Below, piece by piece: positions 17,673 through 30,011 of a stretch of 64,000 nucleotides of DNA. Below the pieces are notes generated by a model. It was given only the letters and a program-made list of their open reading frames with translations, searched no databases and had not been told where the DNA came from. The position numbers and the translations under genes were made by a program. Location of the stretch: positions 17,212,866-17,276,865 of the forward strand of contig NC_060065.1 of NCBI RefSeq assembly GCF_020283565.1. Reading direction: 5' to 3'. Numbering within the stretch: the stretch's first letter is position 1; each line of letters starts with the position of its first letter. The DNA comes from Trifolium pratense. Lineage: Eukaryota; Streptophyta; Magnoliopsida; Fabales; Fabaceae.

Positions 17673-20600
17673 TTAAAGAGATGATTTAAATGTAGCACCA
17701 GAAGTAGGAATCCATCTATCACCAGAAAGAAAAGCCTTAACTGTAAATTTCTTAGCTTCTTTACTTGTAATATTTTTCAAACCTTTCCACTTCACCCTAT
17801 TCTTTGTTGAAGAACCTTTTCCAACATTTTGAAATTCAGCATAGAATATAGTATCTGGTGCAGAATCTCCAACCCAAGGTAACCAACCATTTGGACTAAT
17901 AAAATCTCCCAATGTAGATTGCATAAACACCGTTGTCGAGTAATTCTTCCAAGGTCTTCCTAAATATGTTTTAACAGAACTTAAGTTTCCGAATGGCGAA
18001 ACATTGCAATTTTGAATTGAAATTCCTGTGTTCATGTTAGGATCAGTTTTGCCTTGTGCTGTTATTGTGTTCTGTTGTCCTTGCATAGGTTGTTTTGGTA
18101 AAATATTGCAGTTTTGTATGACGGTTGCTGAGTTGCCAAAAATGAAATCGACTGTTCCATAGATGTTGCATTCGCGGTAGAATTGACGATTCGAGTGAGC
18201 GTAGAGTGTGTCTTGATATGCATCTATGGAACATTTGTAGTAAACTGCTTGATCTGCACTTGTCATTAGTGCTACTGCTTGGTGCTTTTGTGGACCAGCT
18301 GTGTTCTTAAAGCCTATGTCCCTAGCAATGAAATTCTTCCCAAATACAGCTGAAAATTTCACCAAACAAAAGAAAATAACAAATTAGTATAGTTAGCTTA
18401 ACCTGTTTTACAAATCATGTTGGAAAATAATGAAAGAACAATTCTTTGTTGAAGAACATATGAAATCCTCCAATTGATTGGCAGAAAGGATAAAGATAAA
18501 TCATATTTTGACTCAATTTTGACATAAGATTCGACAACAAATCAGATGGTAAACGTAATTTAAATAAACGACTTATGCAATTTAGGCTCTGTTTGGTAGC
18601 AAAAAATAGCATATAGCTGATAAGTTAGCTTATAGCGGATGAATTTATAGCGAATAGCTTATAAGCTAGTTTTAAGCTTATAGCGAATAAGTTAGATGAT
18701 TGAATTTGTAGTGTTTGGTAAAAAATTAGTAGTATTTGTAGTGTTTGGTAAAATAAGCTATAAGCTCTTTTTGATTACCAAACAGGTTTTTTTGATCATA
18801 TGAACTTATAAGCTATAAATTATAAGCTCAAAGCCTTAGTCGATAGTTAATAAAATAACAGAATGTATGTTGTAGTTCATTAACCATTCACTGGACATAG
18901 TTGTTAGCCACGATTTTGAACGTTAGTACAATGATCTTCAAGTGTATATTTGAACACAAATTATTATTCATGAATATCATGTATATTTGAAGTACCTGAA
19001 AACCATATTTATATTTGCACATAATTTGGATGATTAATAGATATGTGAATATTTGAACATTTTAAAATTGTAGGAAATAACATTTAAAATCAAGGTTAAT
19101 TGTGTTCAGTGGATGGTTAAGAAGTTGCAACACCTTTGATATTCGTTAACTATCTACTGAACATAATTAATCACATATTTGAACTGTGTTAACCATCTAA
19201 AATGACTTAATTTCAACTTAATAGATAATTTAACATACCAAATGTTGCTGTTGAAAAGGTTGGTGTGCCATCCACAAAATTTAAACTTCCAGAAACACTA
19301 GTAACATTCATACCATCACCAATAATCATGACATTCCATTTAGTCTTTTCCACCCTAACATTTTCATAATAAGTTCCTTTTTTCACATAAATCACAGTCC
19401 TCTTGTCACTTTTATCAGGGACATGTTTCAATGCAGCTGAAATTGTTTTGTATTTTCCACTCCCGTCTTTCGCTACAACAATGTCGGCTTTCTTCTTTAA
19501 ATCAGTGTCTTTTTGAAGTAATTTTCTGTCTTTATGATGAAGCCAATTTGGTTGTTCTTCATTTTGATGAGACAAACTTAGTAAGCGTCGAAAGTTTACT
19601 GAATTTGCAGCCTTGTTAAGCCATGTGATGATTGCAAGACTATTGCTTGTTAATTCTGTAGAGTTTTTGAGATTGGTTGTAATGCTGGACTTTAATAATT
19701 CTTCTGCCTCTTCTAAACCATCAATGCATGTTTGTTGGTAAGTACCTGTTTTTGTACATGAATGAACAATAATTTTCAAGATTGTTTGTGTTTTAGTTGT
19801 TTATGGTAATGGTAATGATATATGAAGAAGAATTATTAGTACTAATTTCAATCTAAGAGAGAATATAAATTGGCTTGAATTTCTACCAAAAGTAAATAAA
19901 TTGGCTTGAATTGAGTATAAATTGGCTTGATCTGAGTACTAATTGGCTTGAATTGAGCATAAATTGTATTTAAGTAGTTCCCGAAGTGTAACTCATTAAA
20001 TTGATGCGGGAACATTTGTTATGCTAGGATCTGAATTTCGCCACTAGGCTAGTTGACAAAAACAATATATATATTTTTTTTTGGTTACATGTTGACAAAA
20101 ACAATTTACTCGAGTATATATGATCATTTTGATGAAAATTCAGGTGTGGTTAGTATATGTAAAAAAACATTGTTAAAGTTTTTTTTTTTTTTTAATTGGC
20201 TTGTTGAATAATCAAGGACCACATAGGTAAACTTAAAATTAAGTGATGTTTACTATATAAAAAAGGGAGGCTTGAGCCTATTGGTTTGGACATTTAGTGT
20301 AGTGGTTCTTTAAGCTCAACCACACTATTTGTAACTCACTATAATTGGTCTATGTCAAAATTCTTGGGAGATACTTTCCCCTCTATGTTCTAAAAACATT
20401 TTTATCTAAATATTGGGCTTTAGTAGATGAAGCTTAGGGGTTCAAAATCTAAGAAAAATTCTCTTTCCTCCAACACTCTCTCATCCCCCTGAAATTACAT
20501 TTTTGCCCATGCGAATAAAGTTCAAAATGTACTATGTTCGAACTTTTTTTGCCATTAAAAATAATATTTAAACTAGAAAAGTTCAAAAAATATGTTCCAA

Positions 20601-21454
20601 ACTATATTCACATGGGGAAAAATATAATTTCGGGAGATAAAAGAGTGTCGGAAAAGAGAATTTTTTAAAATCTAAAATATCTAAATATTCAATATGAAAC
20701 TTTTGTCTTCAACAAATATTTTGAAAATGCATTTTCAAACGACATAAAAAAAATGGAGTATTAGGTTACTCGCCAAAAAAAAACCCGGCATCAATTAATA
20801 TTAATTTGCACTCCATATACTATAAGCTGCCCTTCATTGAAACTTCTTGCATGTAAATAAAAAACATTATTGAAAACAAAAATTAAATTAGTTAAAGTTA
20901 CCTGAAGCACTTAACCAAGTTTCAAGGTCCTCCAAAACATCAAGCAAAGAAGACTTCCCCCCATAAGACAAAGAGTTATTCAAATGATCAATAGCAAGGT
21001 CCAAAAGATCCTTACAATTCATCAATGCTTCCTTTGTTCTATTATCAACATTCAAATTCAACTCATCAAAAGTTCCATGCTCAGAGAAATATTGAACACC
21101 TTCCGAAACCGCATTTAATGCAACTTGAATTGACAACTTGAACAACTCCTCGGGTCGAATTTGACCCGAATGAACAAGAGGACTAAGGCTGCTTTCACAT
21201 GAATCCTTGTACAATGTAACATCACAAATAGCCTTCACGGAACTCGAAAGAGATTGATCATTGTTGTCGTCATTGTTGCCGTCATTATGAGCATTGTTGT
21301 GAGCAATGGTTCCAAAAACCGCTGCAAATACAATACCGACAAGGAGAATTGTTGACAAACTTATGATTGTTATCCGCTTTCGAGATTTCCTTCGAACTTC
21401 GAATAGGACATGCTCGGATTCATCGACTTTACCATAGGCCTTAAATGAAGACAT
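17673..21454 (-). CDS. Type I pectin methylesterase with PMEI pro-domain, intact, membrane-anchored N-terminus
   Basis: Demethylesterifies cell-wall homogalacturonan. Exons in transcript order: 20902-21454, 19239-19745 and 17673-18349. Junction phases agree and give 578 residues, normal for the family. A basic N-terminus (RRKSRKR) is followed by one membrane segment (about 28-50), a PMEI domain with four cysteines, and two subtilase-type processing motifs: RRLL at 237-240 and RKLL at 258-261. The esterase domain follows. Its expected active-site residues are Q377, Q399, D400, D421 and R485, within QAVAL, YQDTLY, GTVDFIFG and YLGRPWK. The PMEI part normally holds the enzyme inactive until cleavage in the Golgi or wall. 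The signal-anchor start sets it apart from the plus-strand gene at 708, so the two belong to different subgroups rather than being recent tandem copies. Confidence 0.93.
18590..18792. mobile_element. hAT-like MITE in intron 2 of the minus-strand pectin methylesterase
   Basis: The left CTCTGTTTGGTA and right TACCAAACAGG ends form an inverted repeat around many AGCTTATAGC-type sub-repeats. There is no coding capacity, and the borders are approximate. Confidence 0.5.
20453..20666. mobile_element. Mutator-type MITE with 9-bp target duplication
   Basis: Inverted ends of about 55 bp (GAAAAATTCTCTTTCC on the left, GGAAAAGAGAATTTTTT on the right) are flanked by the perfect 9-bp repeat AAAATCTAA at 20444-20452 and 20667-20675. 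It lies in intron 1 of the minus-strand pectin methylesterase gene. Confidence 0.75.
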
Positions 21455-21546
21455 GGTTAAGGATGCTTATGATTATAGTATTTGTGAAAAGATTTTCGTG
21501 GTAATTAATGATGTTTTTGTAACACTAACGGTTGTAATCAAAGTAA

Positions 21547-21554
21547 TTTATATA
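21547..21554 (-). promoter_or_regulatory. Probable TATA box of the minus-strand pectin methylesterase gene
   Basis: TATATAAA on the minus strand lies about 95 bases upstream of the ATG at 21454, a normal plant spacing. Confidence 0.5.
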
Positions 21555-21794
21555 TTTGTGTATGTGTTTGTTGGTAGAGCGTAACGCGGTTTTACGTGCG
21601 AGGCACTAATCAATTTGGAGTGGCTAACATGTTACACGAATGTGTCATTTTCATGATTTCTATATAGTAGACAAAAGAAATTCAAATATTATTTAAATGT
21701 TGAAGGTGTGGAAATGCAAGTAGTAGAGTGTTATTTTTTTTTTTTTGACTAATAGTAGAGTAAGTGTTATGTTATTGCAGTATATGCGAATTAT

Positions 21795-21915
21795 CAATTT
21801 TTTTTGCCAAGTACTAGTGGCTAGAAATTCCACCTTAAAAGTGAATAAGTGGAATGTCCGGGATTCGAACATCAGCTTCTACACATATAGTGCGACGTCT
21901 TTACTAACTTAGGTT
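21795..21915 (-). mobile_element. tRNA-derived SINE fragment
   Basis: It shares the block GTGGCTAGAAATTCCACC and the B-box region with the SINE at 1453-1605. The tail side lies to the left. Confidence 0.5.
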
Positions 21916-22789
21916 TCCCAACATATTTCTCTTGCAAAATTTACAGAGACCAAATTATCAATATTTTAAATAAGCGTGAACGAAGGTTTCCCAACATATT
22001 TCTCCTGCATATCAGTTTTGCAAAGCTCGTGGTTTTTGCTAAAATATCGGGTTGTATTTTCAAGTAATTTGGTTAGCTATAATTTGGACTATTTAAAAAG
22101 AAAGAAATAACGGAGTCGGAGTCCTTCAAAAAAAAAATAGCGGAGTCGGAGTCTTTGGTCAAAAGGAATCACCACACCCGACAAGATAATTTAATGAATT
22201 TTGTAACAAGTGTGACTCCAACATGTAGAAACCCGCAGGCAAAAATCCTTTGTAAAATTTTAATTTTAACTACCTTGAATCCTATGATCATATACCTATA
22301 TATGTTACCACATTGAAGAGCGGTTCATGTTGTAAATTTTATCACTGTTTTCACACTTTTGATCAAGGACCGTCTAATTTTAAATGTGTGGCTGACATCG
22401 TTTTAAGTAACTTTTAAACTTGATTAGTCTGAACCGTTCCATCAATAATTAACAGCCGAGATTGAAAACTATGTAAAAACTTTGTGCTTTTAAAACTTTG
22501 TGCATTGAAGAGGATCCACAATGAATAAAAGCATGAAAACAAAGAAAGAAGAAAACTTGGAGGTAGGAACTGTGGTTACTGAAGAAGGAAAAAGTGGGTG
22601 CAAGCAATTTCAGGTCCAAAAACAAGGTAAATTCTTAGGTTGTCTAGTAGCGGTACTCTCTCAAAATTCATTTCAAATCGAAATTTATTTGAATATAAAT
22701 TAATATAAAATATATGATATGACAATAAATTTTGTTCGCTAATCAACTAAACATTGGTTACCGGAAATTTTAGGCCCAAACACAATTGT
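21916..22789. other. Intergenic DNA between the pectin methylesterase and MOM1-like genes
   Basis: It probably includes the 3' flank of the MOM1-like gene. A short direct repeat (GCGGAGTCGGAGTC) occurs at about 22111 and 22141. No gene is supported. Confidence 0.5.
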
Positions 22790-25700
22790 CTATTTCCTAT
22801 TAGGATTCATGTGCATATCCTTGAAAGATAGAGTATGAGTATCGGGGGACAACCCTACGTTCTCTTTCCCATGCCCCCTATGAGTACCAACCTTAGAGAT
22901 AGCCGTTGGCAGCGAAATTGGTTTGGCAAGCCACTGAGATAATGATGATGAGAAAGAACTTGCAGGAGAAGTACTTGGTGCTGCAGAGCAACTTGTCAGA
23001 CCATATGGAACTCCACCGCCAGCTTGATGATTTCTTGAGGCTGAAGCAATGGAGTTGATACGAGATTGTGTTGCATGGTGACTTGGCATACCATGCAGAA
23101 TTCCACTGACATATGAAGCCGGTAGAAATGTGGAGGAGCCATAAGGTGGGAGATGCGATGCCTCCCCACCAGTGTGAAGATTTCTTGAGGCTGAAGAAAT
23201 GGGTAGTCTTGCAGAAAAATCCCTGAAAACTTCCGATGTATTGTAAGAGGTATGTAAAGCTGGTGATAGTACCATATTATGAGAGCTAGCTGAAGCATAT
23301 GAATTCTGCGAAGTGGCTGCAGCACGTTCACGGGAAGATGAACTAGTATCAAGAGAGGGACGAGTAGCATTTTGCTGTATTGGAAGATTATGTACCATTG
23401 TGTTAAAACCTGCATCTGACATTAATTAGTATAGTAATTTTGTTAGAAAAAAGAGCGGAAATGGTCGTAAATGATGAGAATATGAAAAAGAAGAGATAAA
23501 TATACAAGTTCCATACTTAATTATTGTCCCCTAAATATATCTCCACAAATATCTAATTAGTAATTAATATACGTTTCCAAAAGCAAATATACTATTTACT
23601 TTGGTAAAATATTTATAGTCGATAGAATAGTAGATGTCATAGTCATTTCAACGATTTCTGCAATTAGCATAAGGAAGTATACCTTGCAGGTGCAGCATTT
23701 GCGATGCACCAGGAATCTCGAGATTAGGCTTGGCATCGACCAACATCATTTTTAAGTAAGCTGTTTTCTGACGCTCTTCCTGAAATTTAGCCTGAATCTT
23801 GTTCTTGCCCTTCTCAAATTTATATTTCATATGTAATTCCTGCTCCATCAAATACAAAGAAAGGAAGGTAAGATATAAAATCTAAATAAGTATTTTCATA
23901 ACAATGAGTAGAGCAGAAAATAACCATTTGTTCACGGATTTTCGCATTTTGCTCAACATGATTCCTTATTGTTTCCAATTGATTACGAAATGGATCATTG
24001 CACAAAGGTGGAACATTCCTCGAAGCTGATTGTACAGCAGTTTGAATAGGATGATTATTGATAAGTCTTTGAGTGCACGAATTTCTTGTGTTTGAGGACT
24101 GAGCTCTGACTACACTAGACACATGGGATTCAATGACCATGTTCGAGATTGGAGGCACTAATTGATGCGTACGTGAACCTACTTCCAAATTTGAGGCAGG
24201 TTTCTTAGAGGCTTGATTTTGAAACCCAGTTGATGCCACACAAATCTTGCTGGAGAGAGCATCTTGACTAGAGAAATCCTGGTTGGAAGAAAGGAACCTT
24301 GAAGAAGAAGGTAACTGCTGCATCTTCTCTATAGGCTCCATGACCATTGGAACATGATTGGATTGATTAGAAGATAAAATAATAACACGACTAGGAGGTA
24401 ACTCTACAGATGATAATGGCTTCAAGTTCACTTTTTCTTGAGGTTCAATGAGATTAAGTGGTCTAGATACTGAAGTCACCGGGGACAAAGTAGTGTTTTC
24501 TGTCATGGATTTATGTACTACTTCCTCATGGTCTGATGTAGTACTCTTATTCACTACCACATTGTCTATTATTTGACAATCGGACTCTTCATCGCTAGAA
24601 GAGATAGAGATACAAGGTCTTGATGATACAACCCTATCGAAACCTGCATTAGATTTTTGATCTGTTGACGAAGAATTCAGAGTTGTTGCCTTCTCTTGAA
24701 GATTATCAGTACTTTTGACTATGTTGGGCAACCTCACGGCTTCCTCCCTACTCAATTCACCGGAAGTTTCTAACACTTCATCTAGTGTCCACGACTCTCG
24801 GAATTTCTGCCTTGCTTCTAACTTCTTGGTCTTGAAATCCTTGAGACGTTCATCATGATGTCTCTTCAATTCTGCAAGTCTTTTATAATATTCCGCTTTG
24901 TAATCCTCGAGCTTCGCTTTTGTCATCACATAATATTTTTGATAAGCTGCCAACTCTATTTTGTACCTTTTTCCAAAATCAATCTCTTTGGTCTCAAAAT
25001 CTTTTTTCAAATTATATTCATTTTCCAGTTGCATATCAAGTAGCTTTCTCCATTGGTTTTTGCGCTTCTGACTTTCATTAATAATTCTTGAAACATACGT
25101 TTCGGTTGATTCAACATATGGCATTATTAATGTGTTCGAGTGAACCCTATTTGATGATTCAAAAGCCTCTGGAGAGCCAATGACATTAGAGTTTTCTTTG
25201 AGTAATAAAAACTTTTCCCTTAGATGCCACAACATTTCATTAATTTGATCAACTGCATATTTCTTACAGTCAAAATTTAAGTGCTTCTTTGCAAGAATGA
25301 GGGAAGCTTCAATGTCAAGTTTCTGCTTTAACAAAGAAGCAGCAATCGAACACTGAAAATTGCAAGAAAAAGCTTGCATCAGTTAAATGTACTAAAAGCA
25401 ATCAAGTGAACAATATGCATCAGTTAGGAAAAAACTGAATACGAAAACTGAATAAGAAAAACAAAGGATGAAGCAGAAGAAAAATCAAATATTCTGACCA
25501 GAGATAATTGAAAAGCCTGTAACATTGTTACTGGTTCTGCACAGATCCGATTGTTAATGATATATTCAAGAATCTTTCCGACCATACTCTTGACATTATC
25601 CTGCAATGTCACAAAGATGTTAATAAAACACCGTCAAAATCTGTGAATGTGTGCAAAGTGAAACACCATCCTGATAATAGAGCTTAGATTACCATACTAA

Positions 25701-27375
25701 ATCAACCATCACAAAATCTGTGAATGTGTGCAAAGTCAAAGGCATTCAAATATCTATGAAATTTAAAAACGGCTTTGAAAGATATTATTGCTTAAAACAA
25801 GTAAAACTGGTATTATTGCTTAAAACAACAAAACTACTCCATCAACGAGTAATGCATGAACGCTCTCCAATTAAAACCAAATGAAGTAAAAGTAAGTTGC
25901 ATACCGGGAGAAGAAGAATTTCACAAAGTTTAGCTATATCTGACTTCAGTGAAAGATGTAAGCTCTTCTGTTGAGATCTACCCGAGTCTGACATTCGATT
26001 GAACAAACAGATTGAGTAAAAGACATAATTCAAATGGAATAAATTACCAATCTCGTCGAACTCTAAAATTCCATAAACAAAACTTAAAATGATGGAGATC
26101 ACTGACCTTCCATATTTCTGGCACATGACTTTTCATCAGTCGATTTTGAAGTAGGTTGATCAACACTACTGCTCCACCTAAGAAAACCAACCAGATCAAA
26201 GAAGCTAGAAAAATAAGCTTATGTGACAAAATAATCGCCCTATAGTTTGCTAGCAAAAAAAAAATTACCTTATTCTTTTGGAAGACGTAGACGTACTGGT
26301 TTCGACAACATTGTAGCGAGACCTTTCTATCAAGTAGTCATCATCAACCAATGTAGCAGTATCCATTGCTGTGTTTTTTCTTTTAGGTGTGTAATTTTCA
26401 CCCTTGTCATTCTCAACACGTTTTGGTGATGTCTCGCCGTGAGTAGTGGAAGTATACTCCACGCTCACATTGGCATCTTCAGATGGCAGAATACAATCTT
26501 TGGAAACTGCATTACAATCTAAACTATTCCTTTTAAGGCCCTCATCAACCTTGCTTCCATCCATGATGCTATCTCCTCGGGTCAACCTATCCGTACTATT
26601 TGAGTCGTCGTTGCAATCTGACAAAATAATAAAATATCCATATAAACACCAATATACTAATCCAGCCTATGTTGTTGTCAATCTCAGATAGCGGCGCCCT
26701 AAAAATGCTATACCGGTATAGCCTATGTTTCCTACATAGTAGAAAACAAAATACCAATCTATCCTTCATGTGATGACTAACAATGATTACAGTATAGCCT
26801 ATTTTCTTATACTGTGTGATTCACACTGACTTTAACAAACTCTAACTAATTGAACGGTAAGAAACTATTGTTCCAACTTATGGAGCACGGACATGCATTG
26901 ACACCGGAACCAAACACGTACACTTGTATGTCAACACTGATAATGATTTGGAGAAAATGACATAATTCAATGTAATCATAGGTGTCAGTGTCCAACATAG
27001 ACACGTGACACGCCTAATCCAAGGAGTGTTCATATAAAAACTAGTTCATGCATGAACACCTTTCAATTTCAAAACCAAGCTTATATTACTACATATAAAA
27101 TTCCCAAACTTAGAAACATAGTAAAGGACAACAAAATTAAATTAAGATGAAAAAACTTTACCTTTAGCCTCCATTTTAGAAACGAGGGTTCTCCTTTTTT
27201 TAGCACCCCATAGGTTTTCTCCACCAGCCATAATCATATTCGAGACGTGTCGGATACTCTCCTTAGAAGTAGAAGATGAATGATTCCAACTAATTGTCTT
27301 TTTTTCCAATTCCTTGAGATTATCATCATTAGAAAATGAAAGGTTCCACCTAAATCTCTTTTTTACTGGAAGCAT
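22790..27375 (-). CDS. MOM1-like: MOM1-like silencing protein without helicase domain, 1009 residues
   Basis: Probably a nuclear chromatin factor in transcriptional gene silencing. Exons in transcript order: 27162-27375, 26269-26617, 26107-26177, 25905-25987, 25499-25600, 23925-25352, 23683-23839 and 22790-23415. All junctions are GT..AG and in phase. The region at about 218-330 (KLCEILLLP, ILEYIINNRICAEPVTMLQAF, AASLLKQKLD, LAKKHLNFDCKK) matches my memory of the conserved MOM1 motif 2. In Arabidopsis MOM1 this motif dimerises and suffices for silencing. A highly charged coiled coil follows at about 359-459. A Ser/Asp/Glu stretch near 520-541 resembles SUMO-interacting motifs. The C-terminus is Ser-rich and poorly conserved. 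No SNF2 ATPase motifs are present anywhere upstream. The start is the first ATG and gives a basic N-terminus with an AKKRR nuclear-signal-like motif. Confidence 0.8.
26880..27035. repeat. Copy of the GACACC-rich dispersed repeat in MOM1-like intron 1
   Basis: It starts TGGAGCACGGACATG, passes through ATAATGATTTGGAGAAAATG and ends ACACGCCTAATCC..GGAGTGTTCAT. It aligns along its length with 38669-38815 and 41349-41482. Confidence 0.65.
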
Positions 27376-28289
27376 ATTGTTTAGAATACAAATCTTGCGT
27401 GTGAAGTTTTGATTTTAATTTCAAATGAAAGTTAGTTGACAAATAATAGCTCTTAGTCTTATATATGCAAGTTTTTAATTTCAAATGAAATCTAAGATTC
27501 TTAATATTTTACAACATGATTTGTTGCGGTGTGTCTAATCACTAAGCTATGTGGCAAACAAAATACACTAATTTTTTATTTAGTTCTTAAATTAAATTAT
27601 AATGTAATAATATTTTGCATATAAAAATAGCAACTTTTGATGCAGACATGATTTGCTACCTTTTTTTGTTTTGGTGAAAGATTTGTTACCAATTATGTGT
27701 TAAGGAAAATACTCAATTATCATGAAAAAACATGGTTGGCTAAAAAAAATTATTATAGTTATAGAATATATCATGAATCATGGTAATTCCACTAACTTTT
27801 TTTTTTAACGAAGAGAATAACATGATTTTGATTATGATTACAGAGTTGCAATATGTCACGCACGCGGCACGACAGCTTGCTCACGATATTACCACGAATG
27901 CCATTAATTATATATTTTAATTCCTTAAGAAGATTTGTCATATTTTTTTTTTTTTTTTGGTAGAATAGATTTGTCATATTTTTAACTAAACTAAAAAAGG
28001 ATGTTTATTGGGTAGTATTACCGTTTGCCAGCACACTAAGGCGTATTTAAGTCTTATAGCTAAAGTTGTCTTGTAGCTTACGGTGTAAGTTAAAAAGATC
28101 TATTTCGTAATAGTGATTAATTCAAATAATTTATGCGATTATAGCTTATAATTTTTCTTTCACTATTATTTTTATTAATTTAATTAAATATCACTTTCAC
28201 CCATGGAATACAAAATATCTTTCCGTTAAAAAAAAATACAAACCATTTTTTTTAATGTAAAATACAAACTATCTTTTTTTTTGTTTGTT

Positions 28290-28360
28290 TACAATGAGCT
28301 GGGGATCGAACCCATGACCTATTATCTTTAACCAACTCAATGTTTGGGCAAAAGCCTTCT
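28290..28360 (-). mobile_element. tRNA-derived SINE fragment
   Basis: The minus strand reads GAGTTGGTTAAAG as an A-box-like part and GGGTTCGATCCCC as a B box, next to a run of T on the plus strand. It is too diverged to be a working tRNA gene. Confidence 0.45.
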
Positions 28361-28949
28361 TCATTTCCAAAAAAAAAAAAAAATCTAGGCTTAAATGCAA
28401 TTTTGACACCTAAAGTTTGACAATTGTGTGACTTTAGCCCCCTAGATTTATCCCCTTTTGCATTTGCTCCCCACATTGATTTTTTTGACTAAAAATTTCT
28501 TATGTGGTATTTCAAAATTAAAATTACTTTTAAAATAAAAAAATGTATTAATTTTTAAAAGGTTTAATCATTATTGTTTAAAAAAAACAATTTATAAAAT
28601 TTTTAAAATAATTTTATAAAAAAAATATTTTTGAAACAAATTAAAATATAAAATTAATTTAAAAATTAAAAAACAGTTTATAAAGTTTTTTTTTTTGACT
28701 AAAACAGTTTAAACAGTTTATAAAGTTTTAAAAATAATTTAAATGGAAATTGGTGGAGCCGTGGAGGTTCAAACCGTAAACCTCAAGAAACACAAGTTGA
28801 AGAAATAAATTTTGAAGAAAATGAAAGAAACATTGGCATTGGTTGTTGGGCCACCCCCGAAAAAAATGTGAAATTACTCTTATACCCTTGGTATTTTTCA
28901 ATTAAAACTATATATATTGTGTTGCACACAAGAAATAACAAAACGCGCG

Positions 28950-29040
28950 CATAGCCTATTGGTTCTGATCAGAGTTCATGTCGTGCCCATACACAATAGG
29001 GTCACGAGTTCAAATCCTGCTTACCCTAAAAATTTGACTA
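28950..29040 (+). mobile_element. tRNA-derived SINE
   Basis: It has an A box (ATAGCCTATTGGTTCTGAT), a B box (CGAGTTCAAATCC) and an A-rich end. It does not fold as a full tRNA cloverleaf. Confidence 0.5.
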
Positions 29041-29193
29041 CACAAATAAAATAATTTTACCATATTTAGTTGGACACATTTTTCTTAGTAAAATCTTTTA
29101 AGCAATGTAGTCGCATATAATTAAGTGAGATAACCATATTTTTAAACTAAGTCAAATATTAATAAAGTTTAGTTAAATCAAGTCTCTTCTCTC

Positions 29194-29631
29194 TCGTTGT
29201 TCATCTTTTAAAGATGGGTGATTTAGGGTCAATTTTGATCCAAAATCACCCCCCATTATCGTTTTATATTTCTTTTTATTTAAATTTGTTTGATTTTCCG
29301 TCTTTGTGCGGTGTTCGTTTGCTTTCCTATTTTTTGTGGCGTTCGTGTGATTGACAGATCAACTTTGACCAACTACCAATTCAATTAAAATCAAGGTCAT
29401 CAACGATGAAGATCCGAAGACATGAGTATTTCGGTTACTTTTATTTTGTCAAATTATTTGTAGGCTTGAGTATGTCATTTTATGCTATTAACTTGAATGT
29501 TGTGAGTTTGTTCGCAGATTCATCTTTTACATTTTTAGCGACATTGAATTTGTGTTTGTATCTGATATATCTATCAATTTGAATGAATGAAATGAATATT
29601 GAATATTTTATTTTAGTAAAAAAAAAAAAAA
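29194..29631 (+). mobile_element. Poly-A retroposon, probably a 3' fragment of a LINE
   Basis: The 438-bp insert ends in a poly-A run and is flanked by the direct repeat TCTCTTCTCTC at 29183-29193 and 29632-29642. That footprint marks target-primed insertion. No protein domain is visible, so the family is inferred. Confidence 0.6.
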
Positions 29632-29839
29632 TCTCTTCTCTCGTGCCCACGTTTATAAATGTTGGATGTGAATCATCCATATAGATCTTTCTCTCGTGCC
29701 CACTTTATGTCAATATGTCTCTAATCATTTTCCTATCTCATTATCATCTCTTCATTTTTTATTATGAAGCATTTATACGACTGACCCATATAAGGTGGGA
29801 GAGTAGCCCTAGTGTGGTTCATTTTCATTTCATTGAGCT

Positions 29840-29845
29840 GTAAGT
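29840..29845 (+). promoter_or_regulatory. Candidate 5'-leader splice donor of the first ZIFL gene
   Basis: GAGCTGTAAGTTCATTTATT occurs here and also about 140 bases upstream of the ATG of the second ZIFL copy (donor at 61498). Conservation of a consensus GTAAGT in both leaders suggests a 5'-UTR intron. Confidence 0.4.
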
Positions 29846-30011
29846 TCATTTATTTGCTCATGTTACTTTCTTTAATATATTAAGATTAAGATAAGATTAA
29901 GAGTACTGTAGTTGATATATTACTTTCTGATTAATTTTTTTTTTTTTGTTTTCATGTTTCATATATAAAGTGATATAGAAAAAAGGTAAGAAGTGAAATT
30001 CTGTTACAAAC

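Larger units (their letters stand above)
27376..29182. other. AT-rich intergenic DNA with SINE fragments
   Basis: It contains the two SINE-like stretches listed separately. Near 28385 there is one orphan end (GGCTTAAATGCA) like the terminus of the element at 10556. No gene is supported. Confidence 0.55.

Noticed and set aside
22521..22703. 60-residue plus-strand open frame
   Set aside because: No domain, signal peptide or conserved context; AT-rich intergenic DNA.
28950..29040. Possible tRNA gene
   Set aside because: Box spacing and arms do not make a cloverleaf; it is SINE-like.
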